Source of the DNA: Bradyrhizobium sp. ISRA464
GTDB taxonomy: Bacteria; Pseudomonadota; Alphaproteobacteria; Rhizobiales; Xanthobacteraceae
Reading direction: 5' to 3'
Length of the DNA stretch: 64,000 nt
Assembly: GCF_029910095.1 (NCBI RefSeq)
Contig: NZ_CP094526.1
Location: 4,278,001-4,342,000 of the forward strand
Position numbers and translations under genes: made by a program. A model generated the notes under the pieces. The model did no database searches. It was not told the origin of the DNA and was given only the letters and a program-made list of their open reading frames with translations. Every line of letters begins with the position of its first letter. Position 1 is the stretch's first letter. Shown here piece by piece: positions 48,801-58,266 of this stretch.

Positions 48801-50002
48801 GCCCCGAGGCTCCGGTTGATGCGCCAGCCATAGACGCTCATGATCGCGCTGGTGACGAGCGAGAGCACGAGATAGACGCCCATGGTGATGGCGATGATCT
48901 CGATCGCCTGGCCGGTCTGGCTCAGCGTCGTGCCGGCGAAGACCGAGACCAGGTCGGGATAGCCGATCGCGACCGCGAGCGACGAGTTCTTGGTCAGGTT
49001 GAGGTATTGATTGGTGAGCGGCGGAACGATGACGCGCATCGCCTGCGGCATGACGATCAGCCGCGAGGTGGCGCCGCGCGAGAGGCCGAGCGAGGAACCA
49101 GCTTCCATCTGCCCCTTGTGGACCGACTGGATGCCGGCCCGGACGATCTCCGCGATGAAGGCCGCGGTATAGGTCGACAGCGCTACCACCAGTGCAACCA
49201 GCTCAGGAATGACCCGCGATCCGCCGGCGAAGTTGAAGCCCCTGAGTTGCGGCAATTCGAAGGTCAGCGGCAGCCCGAAGATCAACATCGTCAAAAGCGG
49301 CAGTCCGACCAGCAGGCCGAGCACGTAAGGCCCGATCCGGATCGCCTGCCCGCGCTGGAACAGCGCGCGCCGGGCGTAGCCGCGCAGCAGCAGCGAGCCC
49401 AGGATGCCGACGGCGACCGCCGCAAGAAACGGATCGAGACCGGCCTGACCGATCGGCCGCGGAATCACCAGGCCGCGATTGGAGAGGAAGACGGCGTTGA
49501 ACAGGTTGATGCTCTGCCGCGGTGCGGGCAGCGCCGCCAGCACGGCGAGGTACCAGAACAGCAGCTGAAACAGCAACGGCAGGTTACGCACGATCTCGAC
49601 ATAGATCTCGCCAAGCCGCGACAGCAGCCAGTTCGGCGACAGCCTGCACAGCGCCAGGACGAATCCGATGATGGTGGCGAATACGATGCCGATCACCGAC
49701 ACCAGCAACGTGTTCAGGAGCCCGACCAGGAACACCCGCGTATAAGTGTCCGATCCCGTATACGAGATCAGGTTCTGGCTGACGTCGAAGCCGGCGGTGT
49801 TCCTGAGAAAGCCGAACCCGGAGGCGATGCGCTGCGTCTCCAGGTTGGTCCTGGCATTGGCCACGATCTCGTAAGCCACCCAGGCCAGCACCGCGGCGAA
49901 CACTATCTGCACGGCAAGACCGGTCCAGCCGGCCTTGCCGCCGAGCGCCCGCTTCAAGCGGAGGACGTACTGCGGCGGTGGATTTCGGGGCTCGGTGGTC
50001 AT
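48797..50002 (-). CDS. aapQ: General L-amino acid ABC transporter permease AapQ
   Basis: First permease of the Aap importer, 401 aa. FLVGLLNTLLVSVIGIVFATIIGFVLA starts the permease domain. ALVVALSTYTAAFIAEIVRAGIQSV and the EAA loop EAGSSLGLSRGATSRLIVMPQAMR interact with AapP. The ATG at 50002 (MTTEPRNPPPQYV) follows the aapJ stop by 23 bases; an open frame continuing upstream runs antisense-like through aapJ and is not coding. It overlaps aapM by 4 bases. Confidence 0.95.
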   Translation of the reverse strand: MTTEPRNPPPQYVLRLKRALGGKAGWTGLAVQIVFAAVLAWVAYEIVANARTNLETQRIASGFGFLRNTAGFDVSQNLISYTGSDTYTRVFLVGLLNTLLVSVIGIVFATIIGFVLALCRLSPNWLLSRLGEIYVEIVRNLPLLFQLLFWYLAVLAALPAPRQSINLFNAVFLSNRGLVIPRPIGQAGLDPFLAAVAVGILGSLLLRGYARRALFQRGQAIRIGPYVLGLLVGLPLLTMLIFGLPLTFELPQLRGFNFAGGSRVIPELVALVVALSTYTAAFIAEIVRAGIQSVHKGQMEAGSSLGLSRGATSRLIVMPQAMRVIVPPLTNQYLNLTKNSSLAVAIGYPDLVSVFAGTTLSQTGQAIEIIAITMGVYLVLSLVTSAIMSVYGWRINRSLGA

Positions 50003-50025
50003 CGCCGCAGCCGCCTCGTCGACGA

Positions 50026-51042
50026 TCAGCGGATCGGAGGCGCGTACTGGATGCCGCCCTTGTTCCAAAGCTGGTTGAGGCCGCGCGCGATCTGCAGCTT
50101 CGATCCGACGCCGACGTTGCGATCGTACATTTCGCCGTAATTGCCGACGGCCTTGATGATCCGGGCGAACCAGTCCTTGGTCAGGCCGAGCTGTTCGCCG
50201 AGATTGCCGTCGGTGCCGAAGGCGCGCTTGAGGTCGGGCTTGTCCGACTTGGCCATCTCGTCGACGTTCTTCTGGGTGACGCCCATCTCCTCGGCGTTGA
50301 TCTGCGCGAACAGCACCCACTTCACGATGTCAAACCACTGATCGTCGCCGTGACGGACCATCGGGCCGAGCGGCTCCTTGGAGATGATTTCCGGCAGCAC
50401 GACGTGATCGGCCGGGTTGGCGAGCTTCAGCCGCATCGCGTAGAGCTGGGAGACGTCCGAGGTGAACACGTCGCAGCGGCCGGTCTCGTAGGCCTTCAGG
50501 GTCTCGTCCGCCGAGGCAAAAGCGATCACCTCGTACTTCATGTTGTTGCCCTTGAAGTAGTCGGCGAGGTTCTGCTCGGTCGTGGTGCCGGTCTGCACGC
50601 AGACCGAGGCGCTGTTCAATTCGAGCGCCGAGTTCACCTTGAGCGACTTCTTCACCATGAACCCCTGCCCGTCATAGTAGGTCACACCAGTGAAGTTGGC
50701 GCCGAGCGAGGTGTCGCGCGACAGCGTCCAGGTAGTGTTCCGCGACAGCACGTCGATCTCGCCGGACTGCAGCGCGGTGAAGCGGTCCTTGGCCGACAGC
50801 GGCACGAACTTGACCTTGGTCGGATCGTCGAAGATCGCTGCGGCGATCCCGCGGCAGACGTCGACGTCGATCCCGGTCCAGTTGCCCTTGTCGTCCGGCG
50901 ACGAGAAGCCCGGCAGACCGCTGCTGACGCCGCAGGACAGCTGACCCCGGTCCTTGACCGCCTTCAGGGTTTGCGCCGAGGCGGCCTGAACCGACAGGGC
51001 GGCGGCAGCGGCAAGGGTTAGAACCAGGGGAACGCGTTTCAT
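50026..51042 (-). CDS. aapJ: General L-amino acid ABC transporter binding protein
   Basis: Periplasmic binding protein of the Aap system, which takes up a broad range of L-amino acids and matters for rhizobial metabolism in plant nodules. The 338-aa protein has a signal peptide (MKRVPLVLTLAAAAALSVQA then ASAQ). The family-3 domain starts TLKAVKDRGQLSCGVSSGLPGFS and continues WTGIDVDVCRGIAAAIFDD. The start at 51042 has AAAGG nearby; a longer open frame upstream lacks a leader. It is the first gene of aapJQMP, divergent from metC. Confidence 0.95.
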   Translation of the reverse strand: MKRVPLVLTLAAAAALSVQAASAQTLKAVKDRGQLSCGVSSGLPGFSSPDDKGNWTGIDVDVCRGIAAAIFDDPTKVKFVPLSAKDRFTALQSGEIDVLSRNTTWTLSRDTSLGANFTGVTYYDGQGFMVKKSLKVNSALELNSASVCVQTGTTTEQNLADYFKGNNMKYEVIAFASADETLKAYETGRCDVFTSDVSQLYAMRLKLANPADHVVLPEIISKEPLGPMVRHGDDQWFDIVKWVLFAQINAEEMGVTQKNVDEMAKSDKPDLKRAFGTDGNLGEQLGLTKDWFARIIKAVGNYGEMYDRNVGVGSKLQIARGLNQLWNKGGIQYAPPIR

Positions 51043-51364
51043 GGGCAGGGGCCTTTCAGGGTCGTCCGTGGACGTTGCTCTTGATCGCCTGACGCTCACG
51101 GGGCCACCCGATGATCCGCTTTGCAGCAAAAAATGCTGATCTGTCCGGCAGTTTGACTGCAAATCGGTCAGGCAACGGGATCGAAGGTCGCGGCAGGCCC
51201 CTCAACGTGCGGCGACTGGAAGTTGCGGCGCATCACATAGCGACTGACGTGCCGGGTCAAGGGGTTGACGCATGTCTTCCGCGTCCTGTTAGTAACACTC
51301 CCCAGCGTAACTCTGCCCTCCCGACGGGTTACGGCTGCGGCAGAAAGTCTAACGGCGACGACCC
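51043..51364. other. Divergent promoter region aapJ-metC
   Basis: About 320 bases containing promoters for both operons. A short A-rich hairpin (GCAGCA/TGCTG around A-tract, 51122-51137) lies closer to aapJ. I looked for a SAM-II riboswitch before metC and found none. No sigma-54 -24/-12 element is visible. Confidence 0.4.
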
Positions 51365-52561
51365 ATGACCTCCTCCGACAATTCCACGCCCTCCCGTCCG
51401 CAACACGCCGCGACCCGGCTGGTCACCGCCGGCCGCGACACCAAGGCCCAAAAGGGCTTTGTCAACCCGCCAGTCTTCCACGGTTCGACCGTGCTCTATC
51501 CGAGCGCAGAGGACCTCCACGCCCATCGTGCCGAATTTACCTATGGCCGCCACGGCACGCCGACCACGCGGGCGCTGCAAGATGTGCTGATGGCGCTCGA
51601 AGGCCCGCAATGCGCCGGCGTCGGGCTCGCGCCGTCGGGACTGGCCGCGATCTCGACCACCCTGCTCGCGGTGCTGAAAGCGGGCGATCATCTGCTGGTC
51701 TGCGACAACGCCTACCGGCCGACGCGCAATTTCTGCAACGGCATACTGGCGCGCTATGGCGTGGAGACCACTTATTTCGATTCGCTGATCGGCGGCGGTA
51801 TCAAGGCTCTGTTCAAGCCGAACACCCGAGCGGTGCTGGTCGAGGCGCCGGGCTCGCAATCCTTCGAGATGCCCGACGTCCCTGCGATCGCGACCGTGGC
51901 CCATGCCCACGGCGCGCTTGTCATCGACGACAACACCTGGGCGACCCCGCTCTATCATCGGTCGCTCGACCAGGGCGTCGATATCAGCATGCAGGCCGCG
52001 ACCAAATATATCGGCGGCCATTCCGACATCATGTTCGGCACCATCTCGGCAAATGCGAAGGCCTGGCCGCTGGTCTCCGAGGCGATCCGCCTGCTCGGCG
52101 TCTGCGCCGGGCCGGATGACGTCTATCTCGCGCTGCGCGGAATACGCACGCTGTCGGCCCGGCTCGCGCAACACCATCGCTCCGGCCTCGAGATGGCACG
52201 CTGGCTCGCCGCGCGGCCCGAGGTCGCTCGTGTCCTGCACCCTGCCCTCGAAACCGATCCGGGACATGCGATCTGGAAGCGCGACTTCACCGGCGCCTCC
52301 GGTCTGTTCAGCGTTGTCCTGAAGCCGGTGCCGCAAAAGGCGGTCGATACCATGCTCAACACGCTCACGCTGTTCGGCATGGGCTTTTCCTGGGGCGGCT
52401 TCGAGAGCCTCGCGATCCCGTTCGACTGCAGCGAGTATCGCACCGCGACCAAATGGGCGCCGGGCGGACCGACGCTGCGGCTGCATATCGGGCTCGAAGA
52501 TGTCGAGGACCTCAAGGCAGATCTCGACCGCGGATTTGCGGCGCTGAAGGCGGCACTGTGA
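51365..52561 (+). CDS. metC: Cystathionine beta-lyase
   Basis: PLP enzyme that splits cystathionine to homocysteine, ammonia and pyruvate on the way to methionine. The 398-aa protein has the family N-terminus VNPPVFHGSTVLYPS, the substrate region EFTYGRHGTPTTRALQ, and the PLP-lysine motif SMQAATKYIGGHSDIMFG. LRGIRTLSARLAQHH and the end LRLHIGLEDVEDLKADL follow. A gamma-synthase or other Cys/Met-metabolism activity cannot be excluded from sequence alone. It is near cysK, a possible functional grouping in sulfur amino-acid metabolism. Confidence 0.92.
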   Translation: MTSSDNSTPSRPQHAATRLVTAGRDTKAQKGFVNPPVFHGSTVLYPSAEDLHAHRAEFTYGRHGTPTTRALQDVLMALEGPQCAGVGLAPSGLAAISTTLLAVLKAGDHLLVCDNAYRPTRNFCNGILARYGVETTYFDSLIGGGIKALFKPNTRAVLVEAPGSQSFEMPDVPAIATVAHAHGALVIDDNTWATPLYHRSLDQGVDISMQAATKYIGGHSDIMFGTISANAKAWPLVSEAIRLLGVCAGPDDVYLALRGIRTLSARLAQHHRSGLEMARWLAARPEVARVLHPALETDPGHAIWKRDFTGASGLFSVVLKPVPQKAVDTMLNTLTLFGMGFSWGGFESLAIPFDCSEYRTATKWAPGGPTLRLHIGLEDVEDLKADLDRGFAALKAAL

Positions 52562-52847
52562 TCCTCTGACGCGCGGCGCACCGGATGCTGACCGCGAGCG
52601 GCGCGCCGTGGCTTTTCCCACCTGTGCTCGACGCTGCGCCCGCCGATCGCAAGCGGCGACCTCCGGGATTTTGCAGGGTTGTGACGTCGCTGATAACCAG
52701 CCGTTCACCATCCCCACCAATCCCTTAATCGCCCAAGCCCGCTAGCAAGTTCGCTTACACTTTTGCTGCCGTAGTCATGCCCCCGGGAAGGGCTGTCCGC
52801 GCCGCAAGGCCGCTGACCGCCTGGCGTAAGGGTATTCAGTCGGTCAC

Positions 52848-53654
52848 ATGAAGACGGCACGTATCATGGTCCTGGCCATCGCCGGCGTCGCAGGCCTTGC
52901 GGCCACGTATCTCGCAAGCACCGGTGGCAACGAGAACAAGCCGGCGTCTGTCGCGCCGGTCGTGCAGTTGCCGACCGTCGAGGTGCTGGTGGCCAAGTCC
53001 GACATCGGGCTCGGTCAGTCCGTCAAGCCCGAGGACGTGCAATGGCAGCGCTGGCCGGCCGAGACCGCGAGCAGCGGCTTTATGCGCCGCGACACCAATG
53101 CCGACGCGATGAAGGACGTCATCGGCTCGATCGCGCGCGCCCCCTTCATCGTCGGCGAGCCGATCCGCGAGCAGAAGCTGGTCAAAGCCAACGGAAGCGG
53201 CTTCATGGCTGCGATCCTGCCGGCAGGCATGCGCGCAATCTCCACGGAGATCACGCCGGAGACCGGCGCCGGCGGTTTCATCCTGCCCGGCGACCGCGTC
53301 GACGTGATCCTGTCGAAGCGCGAGAAGACCCCCGATCGCGTCGGTTCTGACGTAATCGTCACCGAAACCCTGCTGTCCAACGTCCGCGTGCTGGCGATCG
53401 ACCAGGCGCCGAAAGAGAAGGACGGCAGCAACTCGCTCGTCGGCAAGACCGCGACGCTCGAGTTGAAGCCCGAACAGGCCGAGACACTCGCGCGCGCAAG
53501 GCAAAGCGGCACGCTGTCGCTCGCGCTGCGCAGCATCGCCGACATCAATGACACAACGGTCGAGACCTCGGCCAACGACCAGGCCCCGAAGCGGGGCGAG
53601 AGCATCAGTGTGGTTCGCTACGGCGTCCTGAGCTCTCAGATGACACAGAAGTGA
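52848..53654 (+). CDS. cpaB: Flp pilus assembly protein CpaB
   Basis: CpaB/RcpC is a periplasmic assembly factor of tad-type (type IVc) pili. The 268-aa protein has an N-terminal membrane anchor (residues 4-23), a SAF domain (VLVAKSDIGLGQSVKPEDVQW) and a C-terminal RcpC domain (MRAISTEITPETGAGGFILPGDRVDVILS, cited in parts: GAGGFILPGDRVDV). It is the first gene of cpaBCDE. cpaC follows after 13 bases. Confidence 0.93.
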   Translation: MKTARIMVLAIAGVAGLAATYLASTGGNENKPASVAPVVQLPTVEVLVAKSDIGLGQSVKPEDVQWQRWPAETASSGFMRRDTNADAMKDVIGSIARAPFIVGEPIREQKLVKANGSGFMAAILPAGMRAISTEITPETGAGGFILPGDRVDVILSKREKTPDRVGSDVIVTETLLSNVRVLAIDQAPKEKDGSNSLVGKTATLELKPEQAETLARARQSGTLSLALRSIADINDTTVETSANDQAPKRGESISVVRYGVLSSQMTQK

Positions 53655-53667
53655 TGGGGGCTTCGAA

Positions 53668-55143
53668 ATGATATCCGGTGCAAGGCAACTGAAGGCGCGG
53701 ACTGCACTGGTCCGCTCACTGTCATTTTCGGCGGCCGCGGCGCTGATCGTCATCCCTGCCCTGTCTCCGGCCGTTGCGGCCGATCCCGACAAGCATGCGG
53801 ATGTCGCCGTGACCAACAGCATCCCGGTCAAGACACGCTTCCTCGCGCTTGGCGTCGGCAAGTCTGTCGTGGTCGACCTGCCCCGCGAAGCCAAAGACGT
53901 GCTGGTCGCCGATCCCAAGATCGCCAACGCGGTGATCCGCTCGGCCCAGCGCGCCTACATCATCGGCGCCGCGGTCGGTCAGACCAATGTGGTGTTCTTC
54001 GATGCGGACGGGGCGCAGGTCGCCTCCTACGACATCGCCATCAAGCGCGATCTCAACGGCCTGCGCGCCGCGCTCAGGCAAATGCTGCCGGGGGTCAACA
54101 TCGAGGGTGTCGGCGACAGCGTCGTGCTGACCGGCTCGGTGTCGAGCCCGGTCGAGGCCCAGCAGGCCGGCGACGTCGCCGCAAAGCTGGTCGGTGGCGC
54201 CGACAAGGTCGTCAACTCGATCGTGGTGCGCGGCCGCGACCAGGTGATGCTGAAGGTCACCGTCGCCGAAGTGCGGCGCGATCTAGTCAAGCAACTCGGC
54301 ATCGATCTCAGCGCCAACATGAACTACGGCACCGCCGCGGTGGTGTTCAACAACAGCACCCCCTTCACCGCGAACAACGGACCGCTCGTCTCCGGCAACG
54401 GATTGACTGGGGCTGCGCTGACGAAGGCCGGTGTGCCATCGGTCACCGCGACGCTGCGTGCGATGGAGAGCGCGGGCGTCGTACGGACGCTGGCCGAGCC
54501 AAATCTCACGGCCATTTCCGGCGAGTCCGCGACATTCGTGTCTGGCGGCGAATTTCCGATTCCGACTGGCGTGACCTGTCAGACGTCGTCAACTGGCACG
54601 ATCGGAAACTGCGTCCAGACGGTCAGCTTCAAGAAATTCGGCATCTCGCTCAACTTCACGCCGGTGGTGCTGTCCGAGGGACGGATCAGCCTGAAGGTGA
54701 TGACCGAGGTGTCCGAGGTCTCGATGGAGAACGCCTTGACCGGTGGCCAGGGCGGAACGACGATTCCATCGATCAAGACCCGGCGCGCGGACACCACGCT
54801 GGAAGTGCCCTCCGGCGGCTCGATCGCGATGGCCGGACTGATCCAGGAGCAGACCAAGCAGGCGATCAACGGCTTGCCCGGTGTCGATCAGATCCCGGTC
54901 CTCGGACAGCTCTTCCGGAGTCAGGACTTCGTCAATTCCGAGACCGAGCTGATGGTCATCGTGACGCCCTATGTGGTGCGCGCCGTTGCGCAGAAGGACC
55001 TGTCCCGTCCGGACGACGGCTTCGCTTCGGCCTCCGACTCGGAGTCGGCGCTGCTGGCGCGCATCAACCGCATCTATGGCGTCGCCGCGCGTGCCGAGCC
55101 GATCGGCGCCACGCCGGCCAATTTCGGCTTCATCATCGACTGA
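53668..55143 (+). CDS. cpaC: Flp pilus secretin CpaC
   Basis: Outer-membrane secretin (RcpA type) through which the Flp pilus passes. The 491-aa protein has a signal peptide (about residues 1-38) and an N-terminal pilus-formation domain (LGVGKSVVVDLPREAKDVLVADPKIANAV, cited in parts: KSVVVDLPREAKDVLV). A BON-like segment and the secretin core with SLNFTPVVLSEGRISLKVMTEVSE and VPSGGSIAMAGLIQEQTKQAINGLPGVDQIPVLGQLFRS (cited in parts: SGGSIAMAGLIQE, PGVDQIPVLGQLFRS) follow. It ends ETELMVIVTPYVVR. The length is usual for the family. Confidence 0.95.
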   Translation: MISGARQLKARTALVRSLSFSAAAALIVIPALSPAVAADPDKHADVAVTNSIPVKTRFLALGVGKSVVVDLPREAKDVLVADPKIANAVIRSAQRAYIIGAAVGQTNVVFFDADGAQVASYDIAIKRDLNGLRAALRQMLPGVNIEGVGDSVVLTGSVSSPVEAQQAGDVAAKLVGGADKVVNSIVVRGRDQVMLKVTVAEVRRDLVKQLGIDLSANMNYGTAAVVFNNSTPFTANNGPLVSGNGLTGAALTKAGVPSVTATLRAMESAGVVRTLAEPNLTAISGESATFVSGGEFPIPTGVTCQTSSTGTIGNCVQTVSFKKFGISLNFTPVVLSEGRISLKVMTEVSEVSMENALTGGQGGTTIPSIKTRRADTTLEVPSGGSIAMAGLIQEQTKQAINGLPGVDQIPVLGQLFRSQDFVNSETELMVIVTPYVVRAVAQKDLSRPDDGFASASDSESALLARINRIYGVAARAEPIGATPANFGFIID

Positions 55144-55172
55144 TACGGGCCTTGAGGGTTGGGGATCGAACG

Positions 55173-55901
55173 ATGACACGCAACACACTCGGCGGACGCG
55201 CGAGGACGCTGCCGCTGTTCGGCGTCCTGCTCACGGCGCTTGCACTCGGCGGATGCAATACGGCGACCACTGAGGTCGTGACCGGCACTGTCCCGGACGA
55301 CTACCGCCAGCGCCATCCGATCGCGGTGACCGAAGGCGAGCAATCGATCGTCGTGTTCGTCGGGCATGCCCGCGGCAACCTGACCGAGACCCAGCGCGAC
55401 GACGTCATGGGGATGGCCCGCGGCTGGCGCCGCGAGGGAACCGGCGCGATCGCCGTCGATGTACCGGTTGATACGCCAAATGCGCGCGCGGCACAGGCGA
55501 TCTATCAGGAGATCCGCGGCCTGCTCGCATCGACGGGCGTGCCCGGCCACGCCATCACCAAGCGGCTCTACCACCCCGACGATCCGCGCGCGCTCGCTAC
55601 CATCCGTGTGAGCTATCCCAAGATGGCTGCGGTTGCCGGCCCTTGCGGATTGTGGCCGGCCGATCTCGGCCCCTCGCTCGACAACCCCGCCTACATCCAG
55701 AACAAGGACTATTACAATTTCGGCTGCGCCACCCAGCGCAACCTGGCGGCGATGGTCGCCAATCCGTCCGACCTGGAACAGCCGCGCACTGAGACCGCCG
55801 CCTACACGCCGCGCCGTTCGATCGCGTTCGACAAGTACCGCAAGGGCACGTCCACCGCGACCGCCTATCCTGAAGCTGAAAAGGCCAAGCTGAGCGACTA
55901 A
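55173..55901 (+). CDS. cpaD: Flp pilus lipoprotein CpaD
   Basis: CpaD is an outer-membrane lipoprotein that helps the secretin assemble. The 242-aa protein has a signal peptide ending in the lipobox LALGGC. The CpaD domain opens with DDYRQRHPIAVTEGEQSIVVF, continues ARAAQAIYQEIRGLL and has the conserved CGLWPADLGPSLDNPAYIQNKDYYNFGCATQRNLAAMV region (cited in parts: CGLWPADLG, NFGCATQRNLAAMV). The start is the ATG at 55173, 29 bases after cpaC; cpaE follows after 4 bases. Confidence 0.94.
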   Translation: MTRNTLGGRARTLPLFGVLLTALALGGCNTATTEVVTGTVPDDYRQRHPIAVTEGEQSIVVFVGHARGNLTETQRDDVMGMARGWRREGTGAIAVDVPVDTPNARAAQAIYQEIRGLLASTGVPGHAITKRLYHPDDPRALATIRVSYPKMAAVAGPCGLWPADLGPSLDNPAYIQNKDYYNFGCATQRNLAAMVANPSDLEQPRTETAAYTPRRSIAFDKYRKGTSTATAYPEAEKAKLSD

Positions 55902-55905
55902 GGCA

Positions 55906-57177
55906 ATGACCGCCCAACAACAAGACGAACAACCGCAGATCGACGATTACATCGCGCCCGCACCGCGCATTTCGGTGCAGGCCTTCTGCGCCAGCGTCGC
56001 AACCGCCACGACCGCGCGCGCCGCCGCCGAGGACCGTCGCCTCGCCAAGGCTCACCTCTCCGTCCACATGGGCGGCATCGCCGCTGCGATCGAGGCCTAT
56101 CACAAGGCGCCGACGCCGAACGTGATTGTCCTGGAAACCGAGCCGGGCACCGATTTCCTCGCCGGCCTCGACGAGCTCGCCGCGGTGTGCGATCCCGGCA
56201 CCCGCGTCGTCATGCTCGGCAATGCCGGCGATGTTGCGCCCTATCGCGAGCTGGTCCGCCGCGGCGTCAATGATTACGTGGTCGGCCCCGTCAAGGTGCT
56301 CGACATCGTGCGCTCGATCTGCAGCCTGTTCTCGGCGACGGAAGCGGTCTCGGTCGGCCGCCTGATCGCGGTCGCCGGCGCCAAGGGCGGCGTCGGCGCA
56401 TCGACCGTTGCGCACAACGTCGCCTGGACGATCGCGCGCGATCTCGGGCTCGATTCCGTCGTCGTCGATCTCGACCTTGCCTTCGGCACCGCCGGCCTCG
56501 ATTACAATCAGGATCCGGTGCAGGGCATCGCCAACGCGGTGTTCTCGCCCGAGCGCCCCGATACCGCCTATATGGACCGCCTGCTCGCCAAATGCAGCGA
56601 CCATCTCAGCCTGCTGGCGGCGCCGGCCACCCTCGATCAGGTCTATGATTTCGGCGCCGACGCGTTTGAAGCGATCTTCGATACGATGCGCATGACCACT
56701 TCCTGCATCGTGCTTGACGTTCCGCATCAATGGACGGCCTGGACCAAGCGCACGCTGGTCGGCGCCGACGATATTCTGATCGTCGCCGAGCCAGATCTCG
56801 CCAACATGCGCAACACCAAGAACATGGTGAACCTGCTGAAGGCGGCGCGTCCCAACGACCGGCCTCCGCTGTACTGCCTGAACCAGGTCGGCATGCCGAG
56901 GCGGCCCGAGATCGAGGTCAAGGAGTTCGCCAAGACCATCGAAACCGCGCCGATCGCGACAATTCCGTTCGACAGCCGCCTGTTCGGCGAGGCCGCCAAC
57001 AACGGCCAGATGATCGCAGAAGTGTCCGCGCGTCACCGCACCACGAAGACCTTCCTGCAGATCGCGCACCGCCTGACCGGCCGCCCCGACCTCGCCGAGC
57101 AGCGCGATTCGCTGTTGTCGCCGATCCTCAGGAAGCTGCAGGGGAGCCGCGACGGCAGGCGCAAGGCCGCGGGCTGA
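55906..57177 (+). CDS. cpaE: Flp pilus ATPase-like localisation protein CpaE
   Basis: CpaE/TadZ directs the tad machine to its site in the cell. The 423-aa protein has an N-terminal receiver-like domain without clear phospho-site (to about residue 140, ending in a VNDYVVGPVKVLDIVRS strand-helix). A MinD/ParA ATPase domain with the deviant Walker A AGAKGGVGASTVAHNVAW follows, then VVDLDLAFGTAGLDYN. The C-terminus is basic. It is the last gene of cpaBCDE here. The motor ATPase gene cpaF, normally next, is not found; tadD follows in the opposite direction. Confidence 0.94.
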   Translation: MTAQQQDEQPQIDDYIAPAPRISVQAFCASVATATTARAAAEDRRLAKAHLSVHMGGIAAAIEAYHKAPTPNVIVLETEPGTDFLAGLDELAAVCDPGTRVVMLGNAGDVAPYRELVRRGVNDYVVGPVKVLDIVRSICSLFSATEAVSVGRLIAVAGAKGGVGASTVAHNVAWTIARDLGLDSVVVDLDLAFGTAGLDYNQDPVQGIANAVFSPERPDTAYMDRLLAKCSDHLSLLAAPATLDQVYDFGADAFEAIFDTMRMTTSCIVLDVPHQWTAWTKRTLVGADDILIVAEPDLANMRNTKNMVNLLKAARPNDRPPLYCLNQVGMPRRPEIEVKEFAKTIETAPIATIPFDSRLFGEAANNGQMIAEVSARHRTTKTFLQIAHRLTGRPDLAEQRDSLLSPILRKLQGSRDGRRKAAG

Positions 57178-57307
57178 TTGCACTCAATGCGTTGCCTGAC
57201 GGATTCGACCGCGACGGACGAATGCAAGCCGCCTCTTGCGCATGAGCAACGCGCACTCGTGCGCAGAGATCGCGCTCACGGGAATCGAAACGTGCTCGTA
57301 TCGCGAT

Positions 57308-58138
57308 CTAGTCGCGATGGTTGGCCGCGACCGGAATCCGGCCCGTATCGGTCCGGCTCGCGTCCTTCCGCGCCAACAGCCGCTTCAACGCAGCGACATT
57401 GGCCGAGCCCTGCTCCGGCGGCAGATTCGCCTTCATGATGCCCTCGGCCTCGGCCTCGCGGCCCTGCAGCCCCACCACGACGGCAAGATTGGTTCGCACA
57501 CGCATGTCGCCGGGGGCGCGCTCCCGGGCGCGACGCAACGTCTCCTCCGCCTTCGGCAGATCTTTCGAAAGCAGGTAGGACAATCCGAGATTGGAGAGCA
57601 CCGAGGGATCGTCCGGCCGGATCTTCAGCGCGCTCGCGTAATACTGGCGCGCCTCGTCATGGCGATCGAGCTGATCGAGCACGGCACCCTGCGCGGACAG
57701 GATGCGCCAGTCCGGATCTTCCGGGCTGTGCGCGCGCCCGAGCACGTCGAAGGCTTGCTGGAAATTGCCGTTGTCGGCCAGCGCGCGCCCGTAGCCTGCG
57801 AGCAGCCGCTTGTCGCCGGGCTGGGCCAGCACCGCCTGCTCCATGACCGCGACCGCCTGCTCGCGCTGGCCGGTGGCGCGCAGCGCCGTGGCGTATTTCA
57901 GCGCGGCGTCGGTATCCTTGGGGTTGGCGCGGACGCGCTCCTTATATGTTTCGAGGTCGCGCCGCGGATCGGCGGACGCCTGGCTCGGCTCCGTCGTACC
58001 GCCCAATGACCCAGTGATGTCTCCGGCGAGATCTGACGACGTCTGGCAGGCCGACAGTCCGACCAACAGGACCGCGGCCGATACTGCGCTCGCGAGACGG
58101 TTCACGCGGCTCATTTGTCGGGATGACTTCTGAAACAT
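57308..58138 (-). CDS. tadD: TadD-like TPR lipoprotein
   Basis: A 276-aa outer-membrane TPR lipoprotein of the TadD group, which helps the secretin oligomerise or localise. The signal peptide ends in the lipobox VGLSAC. Repeats of about 34 residues follow, for example DTDAALKYATALRATGQREQAVAVMEQAVLAQPGD (cited in parts: DAALKYATALRATGQ, AVAVMEQAVLAQPGD) and SVLSNLGLSYLLSKDLPKAEETLRRA (in parts: LSNLGLSYLLSKD). It converges on cpaE and is read from the other strand, so it is not part of the cpaBCDE transcript. Confidence 0.88.
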   Translation of the reverse strand: MFQKSSRQMSRVNRLASAVSAAVLLVGLSACQTSSDLAGDITGSLGGTTEPSQASADPRRDLETYKERVRANPKDTDAALKYATALRATGQREQAVAVMEQAVLAQPGDKRLLAGYGRALADNGNFQQAFDVLGRAHSPEDPDWRILSAQGAVLDQLDRHDEARQYYASALKIRPDDPSVLSNLGLSYLLSKDLPKAEETLRRARERAPGDMRVRTNLAVVVGLQGREAEAEGIMKANLPPEQGSANVAALKRLLARKDASRTDTGRIPVAANHRD

Positions 58139-58266
58139 AACGGGACTCGGGAGAGCGAAGGTTCCCGGATGCTCACAGCTTAACCCTAAGGCCGGGTTAA
58201 GGCCGGTATCATGCCGCCGTCATACCAGCGCCCGCCGCGCACGTCGGGCGCACGGACCGAGCCGGA

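Noticed and set aside
51240..51364. Possible SAM-II riboswitch before metC
   Set aside because: The conserved SAM-II core elements are not present in the leader.
57178..57307. Remnant of cpaF between cpaE and tadD
   Set aside because: No frame in this stretch shows CpaF motifs; it is a short convergent spacer.
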